Below are positions 8,256 through 15,812 of a stretch of DNA of 21,999 nucleotides, one piece after another. Origin of the DNA: a virus; IMG/VR virus record IMGVR_UViG_3300018481_000082, positions 1 through 21,999 of that record. One strand, written 5' to 3'. Every line of letters starts with the position of its first letter. The stretch's first letter is position 1. The notes beneath the pieces were generated by a model, which searched no databases, was not told the origin of the DNA, and saw nothing but the letters and a program-made list of their open reading frames with translations. A program made the translations under genes and the position numbers.

Positions 8256-10052
8256 TTAGGCCGTAGTGGTAAACATCGAAGATGTCACCACCGCAGAAAA
8301 CGCACCCTCGCGGAAGTGCATAAAGTGAAAATAGTAGTTTGTTGATGGCAACAGCCCAGTAGCGTTAAACGTCTTCACCCCACTCGTCGTTATGTGACCG
8401 GTGCTGCCACTCCACTTGTGCGCAGTCTGCGCCACACCATGAAGATTTTGACCAATTAAAACCATTAGCGGAAACGGCTTCGTCGGAAGCAGCGTAACAA
8501 CCGCGTAGACTTCACCATCATCAGTGTCGGTAGTGACGCTTCCAGTAGCCGTTGTCGAACCCGTCGCCGCGCCAGACTGACCCGACAGCGTGGGCCTCCC
8601 CGGCGCATAGTTGTACCAGAAATTTGAAACGTAATTATTTGATGTCGCAATAACTGTACCACCGAACACATGGAGATCAGGAGTAGAAACTCCCCCATAC
8701 CCGGCCATCCTATTCGCGTCGTGAAGCCACCTCGTCACCCAATCAAACGTAGCGTCAGCCTTCCAATATTCTTGAAGCCCAAGCACTCGACTAACAAGCA
8801 CACACCCCGTTATGGTCCTACCTGCCGCCGCCATATAGCCACCAGCATTCTCCATCAGCGGAGGAAGTTCATACTCGAAGACGCCGATGGCGGGCGTTGC
8901 ATATGGATAAGCATCATAAACAAATTCCTGTTCTGTTTCCTGAATTGCGAGGTTGCGGGAACTATGGTGATCTCCGGTGGCAATCTTCTCATCGCCAAAC
9001 AGCGGCGGCCCCAGCGGATACTCCTCACGCGGCTTTGGCCACAGATACCCATCCCAAGCATCTTCGTGATAATACCACTGCTGTTGCTCGCCGAACTTCT
9101 TGCTGCCATTTAGGTCTGGCGTGATCGTCATATCCCCAACAGCAAGCATATCCTCGTCTTCCATGAACATGCCGCCGTAAAGAACAATCGTCAAACAAAC
9201 CGGACCATACCCGGCCCCGGTCGAGAACGAATTCGCACAATTCGGAAGCAGGGCATAGTAATCAAGCGCCGCCTGACAAATGCGCTCTCGCATCGTATTC
9301 GATGTTGCCGTGTTATAAAGCGAATGAACTAGGTTAACCGTCACGTGCGCCATAGCACCATTCGTTGGATAAATCTGGCCCTGAAAAGCATTAAGGGGAC
9401 GCATCTGGCTTCTGCTTAATGTATGGAAGCCAACATCATACAACGGCCGGACCATGCGTCCGGTAATATCAAGCGTGGCTGTCGGAGTAGCCGGGCCGAC
9501 AGGACGAGTGAGATTGGGCGACAACGAATGATTAACAGTGCTGAGAGGGACCAGCGCCTTAGTGCCGGAAACTTTGCAATAAGGCGGCGCAAAGCACGGC
9601 ACTGATGGATGGTCCGCAAGGCAGTGCAACAGGGCCATTTCCAAAATGACTGTCCCGTTACCACCGCCCGGCTTCGCAGCTTGGTTCGGGAGATTGCTCT
9701 CTGCTGCACATAAGCATTCGCCGGGGCTCATTTGAATATACGGCAACAGCGCAACATTATTCGCAGCGTTATATCCTTCCATCCTGCTATCGTAGCCTTG
9801 CCAAACAGCGCCTTGGATACTAGCAAGCGCCGGATCAGGATCAATCATCGCGCCGTGGCGCACACCTCCGCCCGTTCCATCCCAAGCTGGACTTGAAAGA
9901 GTGATCTGCGGACCATCACCACCCGGATGCACGAAATACGGATCGCCCCTGACGGGGAAATAACCAAACTCCACTGGCTCAGAGAACGTGAAAGTTCGGC
10001 CGAGCCAACTCAGCGATGTCGTAGTTGCTGCCGCGCTAACCGTTACATCCAT
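8256..10052 (-). CDS. Large unknown virion protein with C-terminal fibronectin III-like domain
   Basis: This encodes 598 residues from the ATG at 10052, which overlaps the upstream stop as TGATG; an upstream in-frame TTG at 10085 is less likely. The N-terminus (SLSWLGRTFTFSEPVEFGYF, GDPYFVHPGG) and the following HGAMIDP and QGYDSR motifs recall a module of uncharacterised surface proteins; this resemblance is from memory. The middle (about 270-470) is rich in aromatic and Trp-containing helical segments (ICQAALDYYALLPN, FEYELPPLMENAGGYMAAAG, WVTRWLHDANRMAGYGG) that could form an alpha/alpha toroid like polysaccharide lyases. The last 90 residues (VYAVVTLLPTKPFP to FNATGLLPSTNYYFHFMHF) look like an fn3 domain. 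It is a candidate tailspike or depolymerase; no catalytic residues can be assigned. Confidence 0.6.
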   Translation of the reverse strand: MDVTVSAAATTTSLSWLGRTFTFSEPVEFGYFPVRGDPYFVHPGGDGPQITLSSPAWDGTGGGVRHGAMIDPDPALASIQGAVWQGYDSRMEGYNAANNVALLPYIQMSPGECLCAAESNLPNQAAKPGGGNGTVILEMALLHCLADHPSVPCFAPPYCKVSGTKALVPLSTVNHSLSPNLTRPVGPATPTATLDITGRMVRPLYDVGFHTLSRSQMRPLNAFQGQIYPTNGAMAHVTVNLVHSLYNTATSNTMRERICQAALDYYALLPNCANSFSTGAGYGPVCLTIVLYGGMFMEDEDMLAVGDMTITPDLNGSKKFGEQQQWYYHEDAWDGYLWPKPREEYPLGPPLFGDEKIATGDHHSSRNLAIQETEQEFVYDAYPYATPAIGVFEYELPPLMENAGGYMAAAGRTITGCVLVSRVLGLQEYWKADATFDWVTRWLHDANRMAGYGGVSTPDLHVFGGTVIATSNNYVSNFWYNYAPGRPTLSGQSGAATGSTTATGSVTTDTDDGEVYAVVTLLPTKPFPLMVLIGQNLHGVAQTAHKWSGSTGHITTSGVKTFNATGLLPSTNYYFHFMHFREGAFSAVVTSSMFTTTA

Positions 10053-10657
10053 CACGTCACCACTTGATCTTCTAAAGTCGCCCAAGTGCTGAAGTCGCTG
10101 CCTACCCCAAGCCGCACCCTGAAGTCATAAGAACCCGCAGCCAACTCGGCACCTGATGCAGTTATCGCGTCTGCTAAAATATCTTCTGCTGACAACACCT
10201 GCGGTGGGAAATACGAACTCCACTCGTCACTTTCCGCCACACTTACCTCGGCAAAAATTGTATAACCAGCAACGGCGCTGGCTGGCAAAGTAAAGCGCAG
10301 ATCAGGCGTCGTGTCGCTAGTTGCAGAGAACACCGTGAAGCTGGTAACGGGCTCAACTACCACTGGACCCGGATCGATCGTTTGCGAAACTGCCAGATCT
10401 GGCGGGTTGGCAACAGAACCATTGTCGCTCACAATATAATTTAGCGTTCCAATCGGAAGATCGAACGCCACAATGATATCGCCAAGCGCCGCATCTATTT
10501 CCAACAGAGCCGCGTCATCACCTGACAACGAATAATTCGGTACACCTCTCGAATACAAGGTCGTCGCTACCGCAACGAGCGTGCCGACCGGCGCGACATC
10601 GTCAACGAAGAAGGTCGCAACCTCGATGTACGAAGGAAAATACCGACCTTGCAGCAT
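10052..10657 (-). CDS. Virion protein with cadherin-like N-terminal domain
   Basis: This encodes 201 residues. Residues about 20-95 follow a cadherin-like pattern: VGTLVAVATTLYSRGVPNYS, LSGDDAALLEIDAALGDI, then LNYIVSDNGS. The C-terminal half (DLRFTLPASAVAGYTIFAEV to GSYDFRVRLGVGSDFSTWAT) looks like a second Ig/fn3-type beta-sandwich. The ATG at 10657 lies 4 nt after the upstream stop with only a weak purine-rich site. The product is probably a virion surface protein giving weak adhesion or acting as a spacer. It resembles the domain composition of the gene at 11281-11961. Specific function is unknown. Confidence 0.65.
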   Translation of the reverse strand: MLQGRYFPSYIEVATFFVDDVAPVGTLVAVATTLYSRGVPNYSLSGDDAALLEIDAALGDIIVAFDLPIGTLNYIVSDNGSVANPPDLAVSQTIDPGPVVVEPVTSFTVFSATSDTTPDLRFTLPASAVAGYTIFAEVSVAESDEWSSYFPPQVLSAEDILADAITASGAELAAGSYDFRVRLGVGSDFSTWATLEDQVVT

Positions 10658-10661
10658 TAAC

Positions 10662-11279
10662 CTAGACCTTGCTCTTAAAGCCGATCAGCGTAACAACAAT
10701 ACCGCCGCCCGTGGTCACCGCAGAAGGATCTGCACAAACCGCAGTATTGGCGGAGAAGGGGATAGGAACTTCAAAGCTCTTAGCAAACCCATCCACACCA
10801 TCCACCTTAGCGGGGACCGGACAAGTCGCCTTAACCGTACCCGCCGCGCCATCTCGCAAGTTAACCAGCACGTCAATATCGGAGTCATTAGAAATGATGA
10901 TGTCCGTGCAGTAGAACTTAATGCCCGAACCAAGTGCCTCTACAACGGAGGTCGAAGAGCCATCCGTAATCGAGGTCGAGACCCTGGTAACAATGTCCTC
11001 CAAATTGCAATGCGGGCGATGGATGAGAACGCCATCGAGACCCGCATAAAGGTTGGTGCGCTTTGCCGCCGCAAGCAGCGTCTCACCCGAGACCGACGCC
11101 GTCGTTCTGGCGGCGATCTTTGATCCGACGCTCGTGGTGTCGTCGGCACCGTGCCCCACGGTTCCCTCGACAGCCGCCAGCAGCACAGCCAAGGCATCGC
11201 GAATTACCGCGAGTGACGGCACCTCGCCACTCTCTTGCGGAACGCCAGCTACTAGCGTGATTTCATCGAGTTCTGCCAT
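10662..11279 (-). CDS. Putative virion structural beta protein
   Basis: This encodes 205 residues. The first 75 are acidic and helical (PSLAVIRDALAVLLAAVEG). The C-terminal half (about 120-205) has IKFYCTDIIISNDSDIDVLV, NLRDGAAGTVKATCPVPA and a closing VVTLIGFKSKV. This is an all-beta module that I have seen in phage virion proteins of this kind. The ATG at 11279 directly follows the upstream stop (1-nt gap) and has an AGGAT purine run upstream. There are no transmembrane segments. A decoration or tail-accessory role is inferred from composition and position only. Confidence 0.65.
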   Translation of the reverse strand: MAELDEITLVAGVPQESGEVPSLAVIRDALAVLLAAVEGTVGHGADDTTSVGSKIAARTTASVSGETLLAAAKRTNLYAGLDGVLIHRPHCNLEDIVTRVSTSITDGSSTSVVEALGSGIKFYCTDIIISNDSDIDVLVNLRDGAAGTVKATCPVPAKVDGVDGFAKSFEVPIPFSANTAVCADPSAVTTGGGIVVTLIGFKSKV

Positions 11280-11280
11280 T

Positions 11281-11961
11281 TTAGAATCCTAGCCAGTAGA
11301 AGGTTGAAACTCCACTAACGTCCTCAAACACATCCAACACCGTAACGGTGATCGTCTTATTCGCCGCATTCAGCGTCGCATCAGTCGCCGTAACCTGCAC
11401 CACATAGGTGTTATTGGCGTCGGCGTCTGTCGGCACTTCGAAGTTCTTCGCGGCCAAACTAAGCAAATCCCCACTCAACGTGAATAGGGCTGCATCCGCC
11501 CCACCAGTCTTAGTCCACGTCACGGCCTCACTCGCCGTCAACGTAATCGAGAACACCGCATTCTCGTCAACCGTCTGCGCCGCATCTGTCAGGATCGTCG
11601 GTGCCGTATCATCGACGTCCAGCACCACAATCATAAACGCCTGCACCACAGGTGCAATGCCATTCGTCGCCGTCACCGTAATCGGGTGCAAAAAGTCTGT
11701 CTCAAAATCCAGCGCCGCATTCACCCTAAGCTCATTCCCGACGATAGCGAACTTCGCATCCGTATCCTCAGTTAGCGAATAGGTGTAGACGCCACTTCCC
11801 TCTATGACTGAGAAGGTACCCACAACGGTCCCAACTGTCGCACTTTCGGATACCTGACTCGAACTCAACAATAGCTGCGCCGGGGGCGTGCTCGTATACG
11901 CGCCTAAAGATGGGATATAGCCCAACTTACCAAAGGACCAACCCAACCAACCTATCACCAC
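11281..11961 (-). CDS. Virion protein with two cadherin-like repeats
   Basis: This encodes 226 residues if translation starts at the GTG at 11961; the adjacent GTG at 11958 is equally possible. GGGAG lies 4-8 nt upstream of these codons, and a longer TTG-initiated frame to 12048 would overlap the preceding gene by 68 bp, so I reject it. After a short Trp/Gly-rich start (VVIGWLGWSFGKLGYIPSLG) come two tandem repeats. The first has VGTVVGTFSVIEGSGVYTYS and ends VVLDVDDTAPT. The second starts VDENAVFSITLTASEAVTW and has a DADANNTYVVQVTATD segment. They are cadherin-like, with Asp/Asn positions suited to calcium binding. A role in virion surface adhesion is likely. Confidence 0.72.
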   Translation of the reverse strand: MVIGWLGWSFGKLGYIPSLGAYTSTPPAQLLLSSSQVSESATVGTVVGTFSVIEGSGVYTYSLTEDTDAKFAIVGNELRVNAALDFETDFLHPITVTATNGIAPVVQAFMIVVLDVDDTAPTILTDAAQTVDENAVFSITLTASEAVTWTKTGGADAALFTLSGDLLSLAAKNFEVPTDADANNTYVVQVTATDATLNAANKTITVTVLDVFEDVSGVSTFYWLGF

Positions 11962-11980
11962 CCTACTCCCTAGGCGCGTC

Positions 11981-12277
11981 TTAGGCGGACCTAACCGAGA
12001 TCTTATGCCCCGGCGACACCCCAAAATACTCCGTGACCCCCGCCGCAATCGGGAGATCCGTCACCGCAGCCACCGGGGCGAGGCCGACCGCAACGAACCC
12101 ATTCGTATCAGACTGCACCCGAATGATCCTAGTCGCCGTATTGAAAGCGGCGCTTAGCCCTGGCGTCGCCGAGAAGGTAAGGCTCTGCGACGCAACGGGC
12201 GGCAACTGCACCACGCCCGCCTTCTGCCCACTTCCACTCGCGAGCCCAACGAATTCGACCACACTTACGAGAGCCAT
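11981..12277 (-). CDS. Small virion protein (98 aa)
   Basis: The start is the ATG at 12277 (MALVSVVEFVGLAS), preceded by GGAG with 8 nt spacing. The frame is open upstream, but those residues look like non-coding translation and would run into the upstream gene. The body has SAAFNTATRIIRVQSDTNG, then VAVGLAPVAAV and a closing GVTEYFGVSPGHKISVR. This is a small beta protein of a type I associate with phage decoration proteins: R-x-x-R-x-x-S-D followed by an EYFGV-PG-KI end. That association is from memory. It follows a 68-nt non-coding gap containing a hairpin. Confidence 0.72.
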   Translation of the reverse strand: MALVSVVEFVGLASGSGQKAGVVQLPPVASQSLTFSATPGLSAAFNTATRIIRVQSDTNGFVAVGLAPVAAVTDLPIAAGVTEYFGVSPGHKISVRSA

Positions 12278-12308
12278 CCTCTGATCTCCGTTCGCTTCAG
12301 TGTGGAAA

Positions 12309-12338
12309 GGGGCGCTGTACCCACAAGCACAACGCCCC
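12309..12338 (-). terminator. Intergenic hairpin between two small virion genes
   Basis: On the minus strand GGGGCG TTGTG, an 8-nt loop, then TACAG CGCCCC form an 11-bp stem with two G-T wobbles. TTTCC follows, so the U-tract is weak. It lies in the widest gap inside the operon (12278-12345), 7 nt after the stop of the upstream gene. It could be a partial terminator, an attenuator or an mRNA-stabilising structure that sets different levels for genes before and after it. Confidence 0.45.
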
Positions 12339-12345
12339 CTACACC

Positions 12346-12795
12346 CTACGAAACCGTCGCCGAGAAGGGCGTCGCAGGCGCAAGGCCCGACAACATCCCC
12401 CTTACGTGCCAAATCCCGGCAGCGACGTCCTTCACCACCAACCACTCTCCAAGCGACACCGACCCGGTGTTCGTCCTATCAAGCGTGATCGTATCGCCAG
12501 TCGCTCCCGGGACGAACCCGAACATATTCACCGTCGCCAGATTCGAATCAAGGCACATCACAACTCCGCGAAACACATCCGTGGCATTCTGCACCTTGAT
12601 TATGTGCGAGTTCGTCGTAGCCAACACGGTTATGATGAACTCATACTCATCACCATAACCGATGGCCGGCGGCAGCGTCACCACCGACCCCGCAAGCGTA
12701 TCCAACGCCACCACCTTAAAGCGGTCGGTGGCGCGACTTAGCGTCCTAGTCGCCCCGGCGGGCAGGATACCCGGCCTCTGCTTGAGCCACATCAT
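12346..12795 (-). CDS. Putative capsid decoration / head fibre protein
   Basis: This encodes 149 residues. The ATG at 12795 has AAGGAG 9 nt upstream. After a basic N-terminus (MMWLKQRPGILPAG) there is one beta module: FKVVALDTLAGSVVTLPPA, then YGDEYEFIITVLATTN and HIIKVQNATD, ending with a GEWLVVKDVAAGIWHVRGM strand pair. A similar module appears in the next gene and in the fibre proteins of this window. It lies two genes after the major capsid protein, which suggests that it coats or projects from the capsid. A tail-fibre base protein is the main alternative. Confidence 0.68.
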   Translation of the reverse strand: MMWLKQRPGILPAGATRTLSRATDRFKVVALDTLAGSVVTLPPAIGYGDEYEFIITVLATTNSHIIKVQNATDVFRGVVMCLDSNLATVNMFGFVPGATGDTITLDRTNTGSVSLGEWLVVKDVAAGIWHVRGMLSGLAPATPFSATVS

Positions 12796-12807
12796 TTACA
12801 GGACTCC

Positions 12808-13179
12808 TTATGGCAAGTTCGAGGCAACTACGCGCCAACCCAAGTTCGCCGTAGGCGACCCCGTACACACTACCATCACCCAACCTCCCGAAACTGCAAC
12901 CGTAATCGCAGTCGCAAAGGCCGCATCCGTACTCGTCTTCAGAGTGATAATGCCACCCGCACCTACGTTGTAGATCCAGAAGGTGAGTCCCTTCGTCTCA
13001 GCACTCGACGCCGGCATCAGGACGTCGACCGCACCCGCCGGCGTCATGATGACCACGGGGGGCATCTTCGCCGACAGCACATAGTCGTTCGCCGGAACCA
13101 GCTCGCACACACCCAGCTTAAAGCCGCCCGCATGATACGCACCAACGGACCTAGAGTCGTTCTCGTTAACTCTGCTCAT
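12808..13179 (-). CDS. Putative capsid decoration protein
   Basis: This encodes 123 residues starting MSRVNENDSRSVGAY. A perfect AAGGAGG (13187-13193) sits 7 nt before the ATG at 13179 and fixes the start; a TTG two codons earlier is ignored. The beta module has NDYVLSAKMPPVVIMTPAGA, then DVLMPASSAETKGLTFWIYN and GGIITLKTSTDAAF, then GGWVMVVCTG. The same layout occurs in the 149-residue neighbour. Position right after the major capsid gene, small size and a very strong ribosome site suggest a high-copy head protein. Confidence 0.72.
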   Translation of the reverse strand: MSRVNENDSRSVGAYHAGGFKLGVCELVPANDYVLSAKMPPVVIMTPAGAVDVLMPASSAETKGLTFWIYNVGAGGIITLKTSTDAAFATAITVAVSGGWVMVVCTGSPTANLGWRVVASNLP

Positions 13180-13186
13180 CTCCAAT

Positions 13187-13193
13187 CCTCCTT
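13187..13193 (-). promoter_or_regulatory. Perfect Shine-Dalgarno for the putative decoration protein
   Basis: AAGGAGG on the minus strand, 7 nt before the ATG at 13179 and overlapping the major capsid stop codon (TAA, 13192-13194). It is the strongest ribosome site in the operon, in line with a high-copy product. Confidence 0.75.
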
Positions 13194-14424
13194 ACGTTGA
13201 CGAGATGTTGCCGAGGTAGGCATTGGTCAGCCCACCGTAGTCGACCATCAAGCCCGCGTCGGACTGGATGAACCCTCTCCGCACGTCTTCATCCTTCGCT
13301 TGGACGTCGTCCTTCGGATTGCCATCCGGGCGGCCCTTCTGCTTCGTATACTTAACCGCATCGAAGTCCAGGATGAACATCGACTTCTTATACAGCCCGT
13401 GCCGCGACAGCAGTGGGTGCGACTTCAGCATCAGGGTACCATTCGGCAACCGGAACTTAGTGAAGTCCATCCCATAGTTCTCGACCGTCCCACTTACGTT
13501 GTAGACGACCTCATTCGCGAAGATCTTCGACAGCTCAATAAGGGCTTGGTTGCCAGCGAAGCCCGCCCGCTGATCGCCCGCCCCCGTGTCGAACTCGAAC
13601 ACAGGCGCAATCGCGTCTAGGAACGACGATGGCGTCACCGGACTTCCAAAGACGGTCACGTTCGTCGAGGGGATGAACTCCCGCAGGCCGCCCATGAAGC
13701 GCTTCGGCTTCCCATTGTCGCCCGTCGTCTCGGCCTTACGGCCGAACATAATCGTCCACTCAATGTCGGACGCATGCTTAAAGGACTTGCGTCGCTTATC
13801 TTCCTGATACCCATTGTTGGTGCGGGTGTTCGTGTTATCGGCCGTCCCAGTCAGCTCATAAGTGTCCTTGAAGATCTGAATATAATTGTTGTTCTTGATT
13901 GGGTTACGGCTGACAGCGGTCGGGACGCCCGTACCTTCCGCGTAGGCCGAGCTAATCAGCGTCAACCACACATCGTTCGCAATCGACGCCGCCGTCGTCC
14001 CGCCCGCACCTCTTCGGACGGTGAACTGCGTATCCGAGATAACGCTATCCACCTCAAGCAACTCATGATTGAAGGTGGCGTTATCCGCGGTCGGCTCTAC
14101 CAGCAGGATGTCACCCGCCTTAAGGTGCGTCGCGGTGCCGAGGTTGGCCCCCATCGTACTAATTCCGGGGTCCGACGAATCCACAGTCACCGTCGTATCC
14201 GCCGCCGCAAGGGCACCCGCCACCTGCATACGAATAAGCACATTCCCCTCGCACCACCAACTATACTCGGGGTCATCAACCGTCTTCGAGCCCGCCTTCG
14301 ACGTGAGGGCGAAGATGGGCGCGGTACCATTCGGATTAAAACGTAAAATGCCCTCGCGGAAGTTCTTAGGGCGCTCATCAGTGCCCCAATCACCTGACCC
14401 GCGCAGTCCAGCGACTCCAGCCAT
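13192..14424 (-). CDS. Major capsid protein (HK97-fold, SU10-like family)
   Basis: This encodes 410 residues. It is placed by order after portal and scaffold and by resemblance to the SU10-type major head protein family (DUF5309). Features include an N-terminal Gly-rich start, an inserted beta region about residues 70-150 (AADTTVTVDSSDPG, LKAGDILLVEPTAD, DTQFTVRRGAGGT), then KNNNYIQIFKDTYELTGTA and a basic KRRKSFKHASDIEWTIMFGR helix that resembles the HK97 spine helix. The C-terminal part has KSHPLLSRHGLYKKSMFILD and a GLTNAYLGNI ending. The ATG at 14424 follows AAGGA about 10 nt upstream. It would form the icosahedral or elongated head shell. No N-terminal prosequence or cleavage site is obvious. 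Confidence 0.88.
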   Translation of the reverse strand: MAGVAGLRGSGDWGTDERPKNFREGILRFNPNGTAPIFALTSKAGSKTVDDPEYSWWCEGNVLIRMQVAGALAAADTTVTVDSSDPGISTMGANLGTATHLKAGDILLVEPTADNATFNHELLEVDSVISDTQFTVRRGAGGTTAASIANDVWLTLISSAYAEGTGVPTAVSRNPIKNNNYIQIFKDTYELTGTADNTNTRTNNGYQEDKRRKSFKHASDIEWTIMFGRKAETTGDNGKPKRFMGGLREFIPSTNVTVFGSPVTPSSFLDAIAPVFEFDTGAGDQRAGFAGNQALIELSKIFANEVVYNVSGTVENYGMDFTKFRLPNGTLMLKSHPLLSRHGLYKKSMFILDFDAVKYTKQKGRPDGNPKDDVQAKDEDVRRGFIQSDAGLMVDYGGLTNAYLGNISST

Positions 14425-14436
14425 CTCTCTAATTCC

Positions 14437-15486
14437 TTATTCTGACAGAGACCCCATATATTGGAAGGGGTTCTCCTGAACTTGCTGCGATTGCACGACT
14501 TGCCCGGGATTAGCCGGCGCAAACCCTGCCGGTGACTGAGCCCTGACTCCATTGCCCCTCACAGGACCAGGTTGCGAAGCCTGCGGCGCCCTCTGCATCG
14601 TCGTCGGCTGAGCCCCGATCGCCGTCAGAACCAGCGGACCGAGCTGTTCGATCATCTGATCCAGGGTGGCTTCGGGGAACATCTTCCGATAACGAATACC
14701 AAGCTGATTAACAACTTCGCCGTGCTTCGTCTGGTCGATACCCGGCCACGCTTGGTAGAAGCGTGATGCATTCTCCTGATGCTTCTGCGTTTGCTGCTGC
14801 TGGCGCTGGAGCATCTGCGGGAGAATGTTGCCGAGCTGGGCAAGGAACTGCGTTTGGGAGAACAAAGCCGCTTTCGCAAGCAGCTTCGGCATACTCCCAG
14901 CAAAGTCAGTCTCAAGCGCCTCAATCTCTGCCGGCCCTAGGGCGAATACCTTCGCCAAACTCTCGAGGGCCGCAGCTTCATGCTCCACTAGCCCACGGGC
15001 TAGCGAATGCGGATCAGCCGGATCATACTGAGGCGTTTGCCCACCCTGCTGAACGGGGGGCGCTGCCGGCTGTTCCGCCACCTTCTGCGCAACTTCCACA
15101 GGCGGCGTCGGCGGCACCGGAGCGGCTGGAGCGGCTTCGGGAGGCTTCGGCTGCTTGCTTTGTTGCGGGGCGGTTTCGAGGGCAACACCCGGGTCGACGC
15201 TGCGGCCCGAAGTATCGCCAAAAATATCCCTAATAAAGTCGAACGAATCCCCACCCGCACCAGGGGTGCCGCCTGCGTCGGCCTCGGTGGACCCACTACC
15301 GGGAGCCCTGTCGGGAGGTGACGCGGGTCCGCGCGACGCAGGCGACTCCGGGGCAACGCTAGGCGCACTCGAGGCGCCAGCGCCGCTATCCGAACTAGAA
15401 GGGGGTGAAGGCGAGGGTGCGGCCGCTCCGACTTCGTCGGGGGGACTCCAAAGCGGTTGCGGCCTTCCAAATAACCTATTATGCAT
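14437..15486 (-). CDS. Capsid scaffolding protein (putative)
   Basis: This encodes 349 residues from the ATG at 15486; a GTG three codons upstream is less likely because GGAAGGTG lies 7 nt before the ATG. The first half (about 1-150) is low-complexity Pro/Ala/Ser/Gly with acidic patches, as expected of a disordered region. The second half is helical and Gln-rich (QMLQRQQQQTQKHQEN) with YRKMFPEATLDQMIEQLG, then a Gln/Pro-rich tail. This composition and the place between portal and capsid genes fit an internal scaffold that guides procapsid assembly and leaves before packaging. No protease signature is present, so it is not an obvious scaffold-protease fusion. It overlaps the previous gene by 8 bp. 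Confidence 0.75.
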   Translation of the reverse strand: MHNRLFGRPQPLWSPPDEVGAAAPSPSPPSSSDSGAGASSAPSVAPESPASRGPASPPDRAPGSGSTEADAGGTPGAGGDSFDFIRDIFGDTSGRSVDPGVALETAPQQSKQPKPPEAAPAAPVPPTPPVEVAQKVAEQPAAPPVQQGGQTPQYDPADPHSLARGLVEHEAAALESLAKVFALGPAEIEALETDFAGSMPKLLAKAALFSQTQFLAQLGNILPQMLQRQQQQTQKHQENASRFYQAWPGIDQTKHGEVVNQLGIRYRKMFPEATLDQMIEQLGPLVLTAIGAQPTTMQRAPQASQPGPVRGNGVRAQSPAGFAPANPGQVVQSQQVQENPFQYMGSLSE

Positions 15487-15811
15487 CGCCTTCACCTTCC
15501 GAGTTGGGTTTAGCTTCTGCGATTGCCTGCACTATAACAGAGGGTAGATCGCGGCTCAAACAAAATGCGTACATTGCCCCTTTTAGGAACTCCGACTTCA
15601 CCATCCCATCCATACTTCCCGACGGCTCCAACATTTGCTGGCCCAACTCGGCGATACGCTTCCCAAGCACCTCCCCTAAATAGATACGAAAGTCCCCATT
15701 CAACAGGAGGCGGCGCATCGCATCTATAAGAAGCATATCCTCCCGCTGGGCCTTATTGGCCTCTCTTACCATATCCTCATAGGCTTCAGGTATCGCCGCC
15801 TCGAATTTCAT
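15479..15811 (-). CDS. Small protein between portal and scaffold
   Basis: This encodes 110 residues that look mainly helical (EAYEDMVREANKAQREDML, FRIYLGEVLGKRIAELGQQM) with an acidic C-terminus. The ATG at 15811 follows the portal stop by 1 nt, with only a weak GGGG purine run upstream. Small helical proteins often occupy this slot in podovirus head modules, but I do not recognise the family. A role in head assembly or as a portal-scaffold adaptor is a guess from position. Confidence 0.68.
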   Translation of the reverse strand: MKFEAAIPEAYEDMVREANKAQREDMLLIDAMRRLLLNGDFRIYLGEVLGKRIAELGQQMLEPSGSMDGMVKSEFLKGAMYAFCLSRDLPSVIVQAIAEAKPNSEGEGDA

Positions 15812-15812
15812 C

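Noticed and set aside
10053-10085. TTG start for the 598-aa protein at 10085
   Set aside because: It would overlap the upstream gene by 34 bp without a ribosome site; the ATG at 10052 has a TGATG overlap. Comparable upstream TTG codons were rejected at 7011, 12048, 13185 and 17753.
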